DNA from: Sphingopyxis sp. YF1
Lineage (GTDB): Bacteria; Pseudomonadota; Alphaproteobacteria; Sphingomonadales; Sphingomonadaceae
Reading direction: 5' to 3'
Assembly (NCBI RefSeq): GCF_022701295.1
Contig: NZ_CP033204.1
Span: 1,302,001 to 1,366,000, forward strand
Length of the DNA: 64,000 nt
Below the pieces are notes generated by a model that ran no database searches, was not told the DNA's origin, and worked only from the letters and a program-made list of their open reading frames with translations. Within the stretch, counting starts at the first letter, position 1; each line of letters starts with the position of its first letter. The position numbers were made by a program, and so were the translations under genes. Positions 49,337-58,697 of the stretch are shown here, piece after piece.

Positions 49337-50044
49337 ATGTTCAACGGGCTGGTCGCCTATCTCGATTCGATCAAGGCGCGCGATCCCGCGCCGCGCTCGC
49401 GTTGGGAAATTCTGCTCTATCCCGGGTTGCTCGCGGTGGGCCTGCACCGCGTCGCGCACTGGCTGTTCGAGGCCGACCTGTTCTTCCTCGCACGCTTCGT
49501 CAATCACCTGTCGCGCTGGCTCACCGGGATCGACATCCACCCCGGTGCGACGATCGGCCGGCATCTGTTCATCGACCATGGTTTCGGCGTCGTCATCGGT
49601 GAAACCGCCGAGATCGGCGACAATGTCTCGATCTATCAGGGGGTGACGCTGGGCGGCACCGATCCCGCCAACGGCATCGGCGGCAAGCGCCACCCGACCC
49701 TGTGCGACGATGTCATCGTCGGTTCGGGCGCGCAGATCCTGGGCCCCGTCACCGTCAACCCGCGCGCGCGCGTCGGCGCCAATGCGGTGGTGACCAAGGA
49801 CGTGCCCGAGGGCGCGGTGATGGTCGGTATTCCGGCGCGCTCGACGCTGGTCGATGCCGCCGAATATGCCCGCGAATTCGTGCCCTACGGCACGTGCCAC
49901 GAAACCTTCGACCCCGCGACGCAAAAAGTCGAGATCCTCCAGTGCCAGCTCGAGCAGATGCAGAAGCAGCTCGCCGCGCTGATGGCCGAGCGCGATGCCG
50001 CCGCGGCCGACCCGGCGTCGCGCAAGGGACGCAGCCGCGCCTGA
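49337..50044 (+). CDS. cysE: Serine O-acetyltransferase (EpsC/CysE type)
   Basis: 235 residues from the ATG at 49337 (a TTG at 49334 is adjacent). The left-handed beta-helix hexapeptide repeats are clear (GIDIHPGATIGRHLFIDHG, FGVVIGETAEIGDNVSIYQG, VGANAVVTKDVPEGAVMVGIPAR), with the catalytic Asp-His of IDHGFGVVIGE. It makes O-acetylserine for cysteine synthesis. The C-terminal 40 residues add a coiled helix (KVEILQCQLEQMQKQLAALM) rather than the short tail of E. coli CysE, which may alter interaction with cysteine synthase. It overlaps the next gene by one base. Confidence 0.85.
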   Translation: MFNGLVAYLDSIKARDPAPRSRWEILLYPGLLAVGLHRVAHWLFEADLFFLARFVNHLSRWLTGIDIHPGATIGRHLFIDHGFGVVIGETAEIGDNVSIYQGVTLGGTDPANGIGGKRHPTLCDDVIVGSGAQILGPVTVNPRARVGANAVVTKDVPEGAVMVGIPARSTLVDAAEYAREFVPYGTCHETFDPATQKVEILQCQLEQMQKQLAALMAERDAAAADPASRKGRSRA

Positions 50045-50385
50045 TGGGGATCGTCACCCCCTGGCCGCATCCGCATCCGCAATCGCAGACGGCGTTCGAC
50101 CGCCGCGAACTGACGCGCATTCTCGACCTTTACGGGCGTATGGTGGCGGCGGGGAAGTGGCGCGACTATGCGATGGATTTCCAGCGTGACGTCGCGACCT
50201 TTTCGGCCTTTCGCCGCGCCGCCGAGCGTCCCGAATACCGCATCGAAAAACGCCCCGCGCTCAGGAGCCGGCAGGGCATGTGGGCCCTTGTCTCCGAAGC
50301 CGGGGCGGTCCTGAAACGCGGGGACGAGCTTTCGAACGTGCTCGCCCCCGTCGAACGCAAGCTTATGAAGCTGGTATCGGACTGA
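50044..50385 (+). CDS. DUF2794 protein
   Basis: 113 residues. Recognisable DUF2794 features: QTAFDRRELTRILDLYGRMV, GKWRDYAMDFQRDVATFSAF and the basic YRIEKRPALRSRQGMW. A family of small alphaproteobacterial proteins with no known role. It overlaps cysE by one base, and its end overlaps by 23 bases the end of the opposite-strand gene at 50363-51433. Confidence 0.85.
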   Translation: MGIVTPWPHPHPQSQTAFDRRELTRILDLYGRMVAAGKWRDYAMDFQRDVATFSAFRRAAERPEYRIEKRPALRSRQGMWALVSEAGAVLKRGDELSNVLAPVERKLMKLVSD

Positions 50386-51433
50386 CGGGCCGTCCCGTCG
50401 CGGGCAGCTGGTCGGCGAGGCCGGCGGGCAGGAACCCGACCACCACGCTCCGCGCATTCTGCCAGAAGGCCGAGAGCAGCAGCAGCGCCGAACCGATCAC
50501 GAAGGCCGTCAGCGCGACGTTGAGTTCGACCGCGCCGAAGGTGTTGAACAGCTGGGTCAGCGCGAACAGCACATAGGCGAGGGCGGAGACGAGCAGCGCG
50601 CGGCGGTCGACCGCGAGCGCGATCAGCCCGAACAGGATGTAGATGCCGACGACGAGTACCGCGGCGCCGCTGCCGATATCGTCGCCCTGCGTCACGCCGA
50701 GCAGGTGGAAGATCGGATGCGCGATCATCGGTGCGGCGAGCAGGTGGAGCCAGAAGGCGACATCGCTGCGCCGCGTCTGGCGCACCCGGTCGCTGCGGTC
50801 CCACCACATGGCGAGGGTGAAGACGCCGAGCCCGGCGACGAGCACCAGCGTCATGACGAGATCGGGCGAGGCCGACGCGCCGACGATCGACAGCACGAGC
50901 GCCACCGCGGTCGCGGCGAGCGCCGCGGTTCCGGCGGCGACGGTGATCGGCACCATGAAGCGTTTCCAGTGCAGCCAGGTCGCCCCCGCGGTGACCAGCG
51001 CCATCGCGCCGCCGATGATCGCCATCGTCGATTCGGCCGGATGATTGCCGAAGATCGCCTCGCCATGTTTTACGAGGAAGCCGACCATCGATCCGAACAC
51101 GCCGCCCGCGAAAGCGAGGACGAGCACGATGCTGGGGAGCGCCATGCGGCGCTGGCGGGTGAAATATTCGGCAAGGCCCCACGCGGCCGCGGCGACGCCG
51201 ACGCCCGCGATCGCGGGATGGATCGATTCGCCGATCCACGCGACCGCGACGAGCAGGATCACCGCCGCGATGCTGACGAAGATGTCGTTGAAACCGGTGA
51301 TGAGGCGGAATGATTCCTCGTCCGCCCCGGGGGCGGCGCGGACCGACGCGATATGGGCGCGGAAGGCGGCTGCGGCCTCCGGCGTCATGACCTTTGCGTC
51401 GACCGCGGCTTGCAGGTCGCTTTCGCTATACAT
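50363..51433 (-). CDS. DUF2157-like multi-pass membrane protein
   Basis: 356 residues. The first 50 residues are soluble (MYSESDLQAAVDAKVMTPEA, then AAAFRAHIASVRAAPGADEE) and about ten hydrophobic segments follow (for example IFVSIAAVILLVAVAWIGE, AAVLVVGIYILFGLIALAV, LNVALTAFVIGSALLLLSAF). This plan matches the DUF2157/DUF4401-type integral membrane proteins. The last 7 codons overlap the convergent DUF2794 gene. Function unknown. Confidence 0.65.
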   Translation of the reverse strand: MYSESDLQAAVDAKVMTPEAAAAFRAHIASVRAAPGADEESFRLITGFNDIFVSIAAVILLVAVAWIGESIHPAIAGVGVAAAAWGLAEYFTRQRRMALPSIVLVLAFAGGVFGSMVGFLVKHGEAIFGNHPAESTMAIIGGAMALVTAGATWLHWKRFMVPITVAAGTAALAATAVALVLSIVGASASPDLVMTLVLVAGLGVFTLAMWWDRSDRVRQTRRSDVAFWLHLLAAPMIAHPIFHLLGVTQGDDIGSGAAVLVVGIYILFGLIALAVDRRALLVSALAYVLFALTQLFNTFGAVELNVALTAFVIGSALLLLSAFWQNARSVVVGFLPAGLADQLPATGRPVSPIPAS

Positions 51434-51510
51434 TGGGGTCGTCCTTCTGTCCGATCCCCTTGCCCCGCAGCGTTTATGGCATGACTGTGTTGGTGATGCA
51501 ATACGATAAA

Positions 51511-52167
51511 TCAGGTGAAGATATGCGCCGCGACCAGCCGGTCGCGCTGCGCCGCGGTGACGCGCGCGACGAGGCGCAGCGCGAGCGGGTAGAGGATCAG
51601 GTTGATGCCCGAATAGAGGATGCTGAGGACGATCACCTCGTGCTTTTCGGCGGGGGAGCGGGCATCGGCCGTCGCCAGCGTCAGGATCGTTCCGACCGCG
51701 ATCGAGAAGGACCATAGCCCCCACCAGCCGATGAGCAGCGATTGCCCGCCGTCGACGCTTTCGCGGTCGCCGCCGTGGCTGAAGTTCCAGATCTGGCGCA
51801 TCGCCTGAAACGGTTTGACGAAATTGGCGATCGGCACGAAATGCCAGCCCACCGCCCACGCGGGGGTGAAGCCGAATCCGGGTACGCGCGCCGCCTTGAT
51901 GTTGGCGGCGGCGCGATAGGTCCACATGCAGAAGAAGACATAGGTGGTCAGCGCCAGCAGCGCATCGCTGGCCGATATGCCGAGGTAGAGCGCGTTGAGG
52001 CCGACGACCGGGGCATCGTCGTCGAGCGACACCAGCCCGCCGAGTTCGGCAATCTGGCCGATCAGTGCCAGCGCCAGGACGACGAAGCCGACGATGAGCA
52101 GGCGCTGCACGAAACGGCCGCGTTGCTGGAGGAGGGCGATTCCGTCGCCCAGGGTCATGTCGGTCAT
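51511..52167 (-). CDS. DUF4328 membrane protein
   Basis: 218 residues with about five hydrophobic segments. The diagnostic segment is FTPAWAVGWHFVPIANFVKP with FQAMRQIW, the conserved core of DUF4328. Role unknown. A 77-base gap separates it from the next gene on the same strand (50363-51433). Confidence 0.75.
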   Translation of the reverse strand: MTDMTLGDGIALLQQRGRFVQRLLIVGFVVLALALIGQIAELGGLVSLDDDAPVVGLNALYLGISASDALLALTTYVFFCMWTYRAAANIKAARVPGFGFTPAWAVGWHFVPIANFVKPFQAMRQIWNFSHGGDRESVDGGQSLLIGWWGLWSFSIAVGTILTLATADARSPAEKHEVIVLSILYSGINLILYPLALRLVARVTAAQRDRLVAAHIFT

Positions 52168-52228
52168 CGGCGCCCCCGCAATCGGCGGCCCCGCCCGGGG
52201 GCCGCCGATGCGAAGACGTCTATCAGGC

Positions 52229-53131
52229 TCAGCCGAGGGCCTGCAACGCCTTCATCACCGCCATCGACTGCTCGCTGCCCGATTGGGGCACGGTTTCGCC
52301 GGCGCGGTCGATGATCTTGTCCCATGCCGCGGCGACGCCCTCGGGGGTGCGCTCATCTTCGGGCAGCGCGACGCCGGGGGTCATGGTGACATAGGCGGCG
52401 TGGAACGCGCCCGCGCCGGCGCCGACGATCATGTTGGTCGGCGCATCTTCGCTGACAAGGTAGAGCGCGGCGGGCACGACATTCTCGGGCGTGAACTTCT
52501 CGAACAGTTCGGCGGGGAAGATGTCCTCGGTCATCCGCGTGCCCGCGACCGGCGCGATCGTGTTGCAGCGGATGTTGTATTTGGCGCCTTCGAGGTGGAG
52601 CGTCTTGGTGAGGCCCGCAAGGCCGAGCTTGGCCGCGCCGTAGTTGGCCTGACCGAAGTTGCCGTAGAGGCCGGTCGACGAGGCGGTCATCAGGATGCGG
52701 CCATAGGCCTGTTCGCGCATCAGGTCCCAGCACGCCTTGGTGACGTTGGCGCTGCCGCTGACGTGAACCTTCAACACCAGGTCGAAATCGGCGGGCTCCA
52801 TCTTGGCGAAGCTCTTGTCGCGCAGGATGCCGGCATTGTTGATCAGGACGTGCACGCCTCCCCATTCTTCCTTCGCCCTGGCGACCATTTCGACCATCTG
52901 CTCATATTCGGTGACGCTGCCGCCGTTCGACATCGCGGTGCCGCCCGCCGCGCGGATCTCTTCGACGACCTGCAGTGCGGCGTCCGAATGGCCGGTGCCG
53001 TCGCGCGATCCGCCAAGATCGTTGACGACCACCTTGGCGCCGCGGCGCGCGAGTTCGAGCGCATAGGCGCGGCCCAGCCCGCCGCCGGCGCCGGTAACGA
53101 TGGCAACGCGTCCGTCAAAATTGATCGTCAT
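52229..53131 (-). CDS. Short-chain dehydrogenase (peroxisomal multifunctional enzyme-like)
   Basis: 300 residues from the ATG at 53131. The nucleotide-binding glycine motif is GAGGGLGRAYALELARRG, followed by NDLGGSRDGTG, which is typical of the (3R)-hydroxyacyl-CoA dehydrogenase domain of MFE-2/HSD17B4. The active site is NNAG (in VHVLINNAGILRD), Ser (LMTASSTGLYGNFG), and YGAAKLG (Tyr, Lys). It may serve beta-oxidation or CoA-thioester metabolism. The extra C-terminal segment (about 60 residues past the core) is normal for this subfamily. Substrate is not deducible. Confidence 0.85.
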   Translation of the reverse strand: MTINFDGRVAIVTGAGGGLGRAYALELARRGAKVVVNDLGGSRDGTGHSDAALQVVEEIRAAGGTAMSNGGSVTEYEQMVEMVARAKEEWGGVHVLINNAGILRDKSFAKMEPADFDLVLKVHVSGSANVTKACWDLMREQAYGRILMTASSTGLYGNFGQANYGAAKLGLAGLTKTLHLEGAKYNIRCNTIAPVAGTRMTEDIFPAELFEKFTPENVVPAALYLVSEDAPTNMIVGAGAGAFHAAYVTMTPGVALPEDERTPEGVAAAWDKIIDRAGETVPQSGSEQSMAVMKALQALG

Positions 53132-53244
53132 GATGGTCTCCCGGAAAGGGCCGCCCGATAGGTTGCCCGAAAAAACTGGCACGTCCTTAACCGTTCGTCC
53201 GCCGCAGGCAAGGGCCGATCGGAAAAGCGCCGACTGCAACGAAA

Positions 53245-53284
53245 ATGTCATGCAATTGACGTGCATCTGTCATCTATGCGTCAT
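53245..53284 (+). promoter_or_regulatory. Tandem Pho box upstream of porin
   Basis: Four direct half-sites with an 11-base period: ATGTCAT (53245-53251), TTGACGT (53256-53262), CTGTCAT (53267-53273) and GCGTCAT (53278-53284), each separated by 4 bases. The PhoB consensus is two CTGTCAT separated by 4 bases. The last is 46 bases before the porin ATG at 53331, and the same strand. Confidence 0.85.
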
Positions 53285-53330
53285 AACAGCGCCGCGAGCT
53301 TGTCACCCTTTCGCAACGGAGCAATTCCTC

Positions 53331-54698
53331 ATGCGTCCTCTTTTTACTGCCGCGCTGCTCGCAACCTCGATGTTCACGCTGCCGACCGCGGCGCACGCGC
53401 AGGCGATGACCGCCGAGGAGGCGGCCGCGCTGCGCGCCGAACTCGCGGCGCTGAAAGCCCAGGTCCAGACGCTCGAGGCACGGCTCGACGCGGCGGCGGT
53501 TGCCCCGGCGCCCGCTGCGACGCCCGCACCCGTTCCGGCTCCGGCGACGCCGCCTGCCACCGCGAAGCCCGCGACCGAAATCGCGTGGAAGGGCGCACCC
53601 GAAATCCGCACCGCCGACGGCTGGAGCTTCAAGCCGCGCGGGCGCGTGCAGGTCGACGTCGCGGGGATCGACGCCCCGGCGGGCGTGCTCGGCAATCGCG
53701 GCGGCACCGCGACCGAATTCCGCCGCGTCTATCTTGGCGTCGACGGCAAGATTCCCGGCGGCTTTTCCTATCGCGTCGAGGCCGATGTCGCGAACAGCGA
53801 GGTCGAACTGACCGATGTCTATCTGACCTATGGTCCGGGCCCGGTCTCGGTCACCGTGGGGCAGGTCAAACCTTTCTGGGGGCTCGACGAGCTGACGAGC
53901 GACCTGTTCACCAGCCATCTCGAACGCGCCGCCTTTGCCTCGGCCTTCGGCTTCGAGCGCCGCGTCGGCCTGTCGGCGCAGTACAAGGGCAAGGCGGTGT
54001 TGCTGCAGGGCGGCGTGTTCGGCGACAATGCGCGCGACCTGACCGACAGCAACCATGCGATCGGGGTCGATGCGCGCGCGGTGTGGATGCCCAAATTCGG
54101 CGAGACCCAGCTGCATCTCGGCGGCTCGATCCATTACCGCGACCCGAACAACCCCGCGGCGATCGGGCGCTATCGCGCGCGGCCGTTCGTCCACACGACC
54201 GACGTCCGCCTGGTCGATACGGGCGAACTCGACGTCGACAGCGAGCGCGGGCTGGGGGTCGAAGGCGCGCTGATCACCGGTCCGTTCCACGCCGCGGCCG
54301 AGGGCTATTGGCAAAAAGTGCAGCGCACCGGCGCCGCCGACCCGACCTTCTTCGGCGGCTATGCCGAGGTCGGCATGGTGCTGACCGGCGGCGACCGGCG
54401 CGGATACAAGGACGGCGCCTTCGACCGGCTCAAGCCGTCGAACCCGATCACCGCGGGCGGCATCGGCGCGATCGAGGTCAATGCACGCTATGACTATCTC
54501 GACCTCAACGACGCCGGGCTGGTCGGCGGGCGGCAACGGACGGGGCTCATGTCGCTGGTGTGGGCGCCGGTCGAATATGTCCGCCTGACCGCGAGCTACG
54601 GCCGCGTGCGGGTCGAGGATGCGCGCATCGCCGCGGCGGGCGGCGACCGCGACTATTCGGCGGATACCTTCGGGCTCAGGACGCAGATCGATTTCTGA
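53331..54698 (+). CDS. OprO/OprP-type phosphate-selective porin
   Basis: 455 residues. Signal peptide MRPLFTAALLATSMFTLPTA..AHAQA, then a coiled segment (EEAAALRAELAALKAQVQTL) and a Pro/Ala-rich spacer, then the beta-barrel. The barrel starts WSFKPRGRVQVDVAGIDAPAG and the OprP/O signature GTATEFRRVYLGVDGKIPGG is clear, ending in a terminal Phe (LRTQIDF). It should allow phosphate through the outer membrane. PhoB control is indicated by the tandem Pho box. The nearby pst/pho operon supports the role; other polyphosphate or anion specificity is possible. Confidence 0.88.
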   Translation: MRPLFTAALLATSMFTLPTAAHAQAMTAEEAAALRAELAALKAQVQTLEARLDAAAVAPAPAATPAPVPAPATPPATAKPATEIAWKGAPEIRTADGWSFKPRGRVQVDVAGIDAPAGVLGNRGGTATEFRRVYLGVDGKIPGGFSYRVEADVANSEVELTDVYLTYGPGPVSVTVGQVKPFWGLDELTSDLFTSHLERAAFASAFGFERRVGLSAQYKGKAVLLQGGVFGDNARDLTDSNHAIGVDARAVWMPKFGETQLHLGGSIHYRDPNNPAAIGRYRARPFVHTTDVRLVDTGELDVDSERGLGVEGALITGPFHAAAEGYWQKVQRTGAADPTFFGGYAEVGMVLTGGDRRGYKDGAFDRLKPSNPITAGGIGAIEVNARYDYLDLNDAGLVGGRQRTGLMSLVWAPVEYVRLTASYGRVRVEDARIAAAGGDRDYSADTFGLRTQIDF

Positions 54699-54765
54699 CG
54701 CGCGGCGGCGGTTCGGCGCGGCGACGGCCGATTGACGCGGAGCCGTCTTGCTATAGCTAGGGGCG

Positions 54766-55140
54766 ATGTTCGTATTTGCGCTGCTCCTCGCGACAACGTC
54801 CGAACCGGTTGTCCTGCATTGCCGGGCCGAAGGCGCCGGCCTGCTCGCCACCACGGAATTCACGCTGCTCGAAGGCGAGGGCCGGGTCAGCTATTCGGCC
54901 GCTGCGGGGATGACCAGCGTCGCCGCCACCTTCAGCGCCGACGCGGTGGCCTTCCCCGATGACTGGCCGAAGCCCTTTGCGGGTGGCTATGTCATAGACC
55001 GGCGCGCGCTCACCTATCGGCACCTGGTGACGCACGACGGGAAAACGGTCCTGGACGAGCAGGGCCGCTGTCGCATTTTCAGCCTTCCTCGCGAGGCGCC
55101 CGAGGGCGCGCGAGGCGAAAGACCGCCGCCCCGGAACTGA
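54766..55140 (+). CDS. Small exported or soluble protein, unknown
   Basis: 124 residues. The N-terminus (MFVFALLLATTSEPVVLHCR) could be a short signal peptide. The chain has beta-strand rich stretches and two Cys (LHC, GRC). No family recognised. It is 67 bases after the porin stop and convergent with phoB; its ribosome site is TAGGGG. Confidence 0.5.
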   Translation: MFVFALLLATTSEPVVLHCRAEGAGLLATTEFTLLEGEGRVSYSAAAGMTSVAATFSADAVAFPDDWPKPFAGGYVIDRRALTYRHLVTHDGKTVLDEQGRCRIFSLPREAPEGARGERPPPRN

Positions 55141-55212
55141 AGTTTCCGGGACAGCGCGGGGCCGCAGGCTGGAGGACAGGAATCGGTCGGCAATATCCCT
55201 CGGCGGGCGAAA

Positions 55213-55911
55213 TCAGATGCTCTTGCCCGCATCGAGTGCATAGCCTGCCGATCGCACGGTGCGGATGATGTCCGCGGTGCCGGGCAGGTTGATCGCCTTG
55301 CGCAGGCGCCGGATGTGGACATCGACCGTGCGCAGTTCGATGTCGCTGTCCTGTCCCCACACGCTGTCGAGCAGCTGCCCGCGCGAGAAGACGCGGCCCG
55401 GATGCTCCATGAAATGGCGCAGCAGGCGGAATTCGGTCGGCCCCATGTTCACGATCTGCCCGCCGCGCACGACCTTGTGCGCGACCGAATCGAGTTCGAT
55501 GTCGGCATAGGCGAGCAGCTCGCCGGCGAGCGCGGGGCGCAGGCGGCGCAGCACCGCCGACACGCGCGCGACCAGCTCGCGCGGGCTGAACGGCTTGGTG
55601 ACATAATCGTCGGCGCCGGTCTCGAGCCCGCGGATGCGATCCTCTTCCTCGCCGCGCGCGGTGAGCATGATGATCGGCACGTTCGCCGATTTGGGGTTGC
55701 GGCGGAGGCGCCGGCAGACCTCGATCCCGGGCAGGCTCTCGATCATCCAGTCGAGCAGGACGATGTCGGGGACGCGTTCCTCGACGAGGATCAGCGCCTG
55801 TTCGCCGTCGGGGGTCTGGCGGACCGAGAAACCCTCGCGCGCGAAATGCCAGACGATGAGCTCGGCGATCGCCTCGTCATCCTCGATCAGCAGCAGGTCG
55901 GGCTGCGGCAT
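55213..55911 (-). CDS. phoB: Phosphate regulon response regulator PhoB
   Basis: 232 residues. The receiver domain has IEDDEAIAEL, phospho-Asp in IVLLDWMIESLPG, MLTARGEEEDR and Lys in DDYVTKPFSP. The C-terminal winged helix carries FRLLRHFMEHPGRVFSRGQLL and TVDVHIRRLRKAINLPG, with the PhoB type ending TVRSAGYALD. It activates Pho-box promoters when phosphate is short, and would recognise the sites in front of the porin and near pstS. It overlaps phoU by one base; its usual kinase gene phoR is not adjacent. Confidence 0.95.
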   Translation of the reverse strand: MPQPDLLLIEDDEAIAELIVWHFAREGFSVRQTPDGEQALILVEERVPDIVLLDWMIESLPGIEVCRRLRRNPKSANVPIIMLTARGEEEDRIRGLETGADDYVTKPFSPRELVARVSAVLRRLRPALAGELLAYADIELDSVAHKVVRGGQIVNMGPTEFRLLRHFMEHPGRVFSRGQLLDSVWGQDSDIELRTVDVHIRRLRKAINLPGTADIIRTVRSAGYALDAGKSI

Positions 55912-56630
55912 CAGCCTTGCTCCTGCTCCGCGGCGCCGTCTTCGGGCTGTTCGCCGCGCTCGCGTTCCTCCATCCGCTCGCCGGTGACGACATAATAGAC
56001 CATCTCGGCGATGTTGGTCGCATGGTCGCCCATGCGTTCGAGGTTCTTGGCGACGAAGAGCAGATGCGCGCTTTCCGAGATATATTTCGGATTTTCCATC
56101 ATGAAGGTGACGAGCGTGCGGAAGATGCTGTTGTAGAAATCGTCGACGATCTTGTCGCGCACCGTCACCCGCACCGCGAGGTCGGCATCGCGCGCCGCGA
56201 AGCTGTCGAGCGCGTCGTGGACCAGTTCGACGACGATGTTCGACATCGAGATCAGCAGCGGGATCGCCTCGATCGAGCGCGTCTGGTCCATCAGCGCGAC
56301 GCGCTTCGCGATATTCTTCGCATAGTCGCCGATCCGCTCGACGACCGAGACGATCTTGAGCGCGGCGATCATCTCGCGCAGATCGTCGGCCATTGGCGCG
56401 CGCAGCGCGATCGTCTGGACCGCGAGCTGTTCAACCTCGCTTTCGAGCGCGTCGATCTTCTTGTCGTCGCGGACGACCTGCGCCGCGAGGTCGAGGTCGC
56501 CCTTGCTCAGCGCGGTCATCGCCTGGAGCAGCGCCTGTTCGGCGCGGCCGCCCATCTCGCTGATCAGCCCGCGCAGGCGGTTCAGATCCTCGTCGAAGGC
56601 CTTGACGGTATGATCATTGGTTAATGCCAT
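55911..56630 (-). CDS. phoU: Phosphate signalling protein PhoU
   Basis: 239 residues. Two related three-helix halves carry the metal-binding motifs EXXXD-like: DKKIDALESEVEQLAVQTIA, DDLREMIAALKIVSVVERIGDYAKNIAKR and, in the second half, HLLFVAKNLERMGDHATNIAE. It represses PhoB signalling when phosphate is ample, working with PstSCAB. The start at 56630 is 25 bases after the pstB stop. It overlaps phoB by one base. Confidence 0.96.
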   Translation of the reverse strand: MALTNDHTVKAFDEDLNRLRGLISEMGGRAEQALLQAMTALSKGDLDLAAQVVRDDKKIDALESEVEQLAVQTIALRAPMADDLREMIAALKIVSVVERIGDYAKNIAKRVALMDQTRSIEAIPLLISMSNIVVELVHDALDSFAARDADLAVRVTVRDKIVDDFYNSIFRTLVTFMMENPKYISESAHLLFVAKNLERMGDHATNIAEMVYYVVTGERMEERERGEQPEDGAAEQEQG

Positions 56631-56655
56631 CACTCTTGTCCTCTTGCGCCGCGGT

Positions 56656-57438
56656 TCAGCCGTAGCGGCCGGTGATATAATCCTTGGTGCGTTCCTGCTT
56701 CGGGTTGGTGAAGATGTCGGTGGTCTTGCCATATTCGACCAGCGTCCCGAGGTGGAAGAAGGCGGTGCGCTGCGACACGCGCGCCGCCTGCTGCATGTTG
56801 TGCGTGACGATCACGATCGCGAACTTGCCGCGCAGTTCGTGGATCAGTTCCTCGATCTTGGCGGTCGCGATCGGGTCGAGCGCCGAACAGGGCTCGTCCA
56901 TCAGGATGACCTCGGGGTCGACCGCGATCGCGCGCGCGATGCACAGACGCTGCTGCTGGCCGCCCGACAGCGCGGTGCCGCTCTCGCCGAGCCGGTCCTT
57001 GACCTCGTCCCAGAGGCCCGCGCGGGTCAGCGCGCGTTCGACGACGCCGTCGAGGTCGGCCTTCGCCGGCGCGAGGCCGTGGATGCGCGGGCCATAGGCG
57101 ACATTGTCGTAGATCGACTTGGGGAAGGGGTTCGGCTTCTGGAACACCATGCCGACGCGCGCGCGCAGCTGCACCACGTCCATCGAGGGGGCGTAGATAT
57201 CCTCGCCGTCGAGCAGGATCGTTCCGGTCACGCGCGCGCCGGCGACGGTGTCGTTCATCCGGTTGAGCGAGCGCAGGAAGGTCGACTTGCCGCAGCCCGA
57301 CGGGCCGATGAAGGCGGTGACCAGGTCGGTGCCGACGTCGATCGACACATTGTTGATCGCCTGCTTCTGGCCATAGAAGACGTCGATGCCGCGCGCGGTC
57401 ATCTTGGGGTCGAGGATGGTCAGGTCTTCTTGGGTCAT
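56656..57438 (-). CDS. pstB: Phosphate import ATP-binding protein PstB
   Basis: 260 residues. Walker [21 protein letters not shown]-loop [21 protein letters not shown], signature [16 protein letters not shown], Walker [14 protein letters not shown] and the switch His [11 protein letters not shown]. It drives phosphate uptake in the PstSCAB complex. It is 2 bases behind pstA (57441). The MNRMN/DT motif after Walker A is typical for PstB. Confidence 0.97.
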   Translation of the reverse strand: MTQEDLTILDPKMTARGIDVFYGQKQAINNVSIDVGTDLVTAFIGPSGCGKSTFLRSLNRMNDTVAGARVTGTILLDGEDIYAPSMDVVQLRARVGMVFQKPNPFPKSIYDNVAYGPRIHGLAPAKADLDGVVERALTRAGLWDEVKDRLGESGTALSGGQQQRLCIARAIAVDPEVILMDEPCSALDPIATAKIEELIHELRGKFAIVIVTHNMQQAARVSQRTAFFHLGTLVEYGKTTDIFTNPKQERTKDYITGRYG

Positions 57439-57440
57439 GT

Positions 57441-58697
57441 TCACCAGCGTTTTTCGAACTTGTTGCGGAGATAGATGGCGAGGGCGTTCATCGACAGCAG
57501 CACGATCAGCAGCACGATGATCGCCGCCGAGGTCTTTTCGACGAAGCCGCGGTCGACCTCGTCCGACCAGAGGAAGATCTGCATCGGCAGCACGGTCGAG
57601 GGCGAACAGATGCCGCCCGGCACGTCGCCGATGAAGGCGCGCATGCCGACGAGGAGCAGCGGCGCGGTCTCGCCCAGCGCGCGCGCCATGCCGATGATCG
57701 TGCCGGTCAGGATGCCGGGCAGCGCGAGCGGCAGGACATGGTGGAACACCACCTGCACCGGGCTGGCGCCGACGCCGAGCGCCGCGTCGCGGATCGACGG
57801 CGGCACCGCCTTGATCGCGTTGCGGCTGGCGATGACGATCACCGGCATCGTCATCAGCGCCAGCGTCAGCCCGCCGACGAGCGGGCTCGCCTGGCACAGG
57901 CCGAACCAGTTGATGAACACCGCCAGCGCGAGCAGCCCGAAGATGATCGAGGGGACCGCGGCGAGGTTGTTGATCGACACCTCGATCAGGTCGGTCCAGC
58001 GGTTCTTCGGCGCATATTCCTCGAGGTAGAGCGCGGCGAGCACCCCGGTCGGAAAGGCGATGAGGAAGGCGATGAAGATCGTCAGCACCGACCCCTTGAG
58101 CGCGCCCCAGATGCCGGCGACCGCGGGGTCGGTGGCGTCGGCGTTCCTGAAGAAGGGCCAGTGGATGCCCGTCGACAGCTTGCCGTCGCGCTCGAGCGCG
58201 TCGACGCGCGCCGCGAGCTCGCCCTTGCCGCCGTCCTTGGCGATGACGTCGACCGCGCTCGCGGCGGGCAGGTGGAACAGCGTCTTGCCGCGCAGCAGTT
58301 CGGGATCGTCCTTGATCGCGCTGCGGACTTCCTTCCACGCATTCTCGCTGATCAGCGCCGCGCCGCCGTCGCCCAGCGCCTCGTCGGCGGCAAAGGCGAC
58401 GATATCGGAAAGGCCGGCGCCCGCGATCATCTGGTCGGCGTCGGGGTCCGACAGCCGCGCCGGGTCGACCGTCAGCGGCATCGCGCTGAAATCGACCGGC
58501 ACCGCGACATTGGTGTAGGTAAAGCCGCGCAGGCCGTTCCCCACCATCACGAACAGCAGGAAGGCGAGGAAGAGGCCCGAGAGCAGCACCGCGCCCAGCC
58601 CGAACAGCCGGAAACGGCGCTCGGCGGCGTAGCGGCCCGCGATGCGCTTCTGCATCGCCGCGCCCTTCCAGTCGGTCGGGGAGGTGTCCCTATTCAT
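57441..58697 (-). CDS. pstA: Phosphate ABC permease PstA
   Basis: 418 residues, longer than E. coli PstA (296). After the first membrane helix (about 32-55) comes a periplasmic insert of some 140 residues ([27 protein letters not shown]), then the usual permease core with [23 protein letters not shown] and [13 protein letters not shown]. The insert is common in alphaproteobacterial PstA. It overlaps pstC by 8 bases. Confidence 0.93.
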   Translation of the reverse strand: MNRDTSPTDWKGAAMQKRIAGRYAAERRFRLFGLGAVLLSGLFLAFLLFVMVGNGLRGFTYTNVAVPVDFSAMPLTVDPARLSDPDADQMIAGAGLSDIVAFAADEALGDGGAALISENAWKEVRSAIKDDPELLRGKTLFHLPAASAVDVIAKDGGKGELAARVDALERDGKLSTGIHWPFFRNADATDPAVAGIWGALKGSVLTIFIAFLIAFPTGVLAALYLEEYAPKNRWTDLIEVSINNLAAVPSIIFGLLALAVFINWFGLCQASPLVGGLTLALMTMPVIVIASRNAIKAVPPSIRDAALGVGASPVQVVFHHVLPLALPGILTGTIIGMARALGETAPLLLVGMRAFIGDVPGGICSPSTVLPMQIFLWSDEVDRGFVEKTSAAIIVLLIVLLSMNALAIYLRNKFEKRW

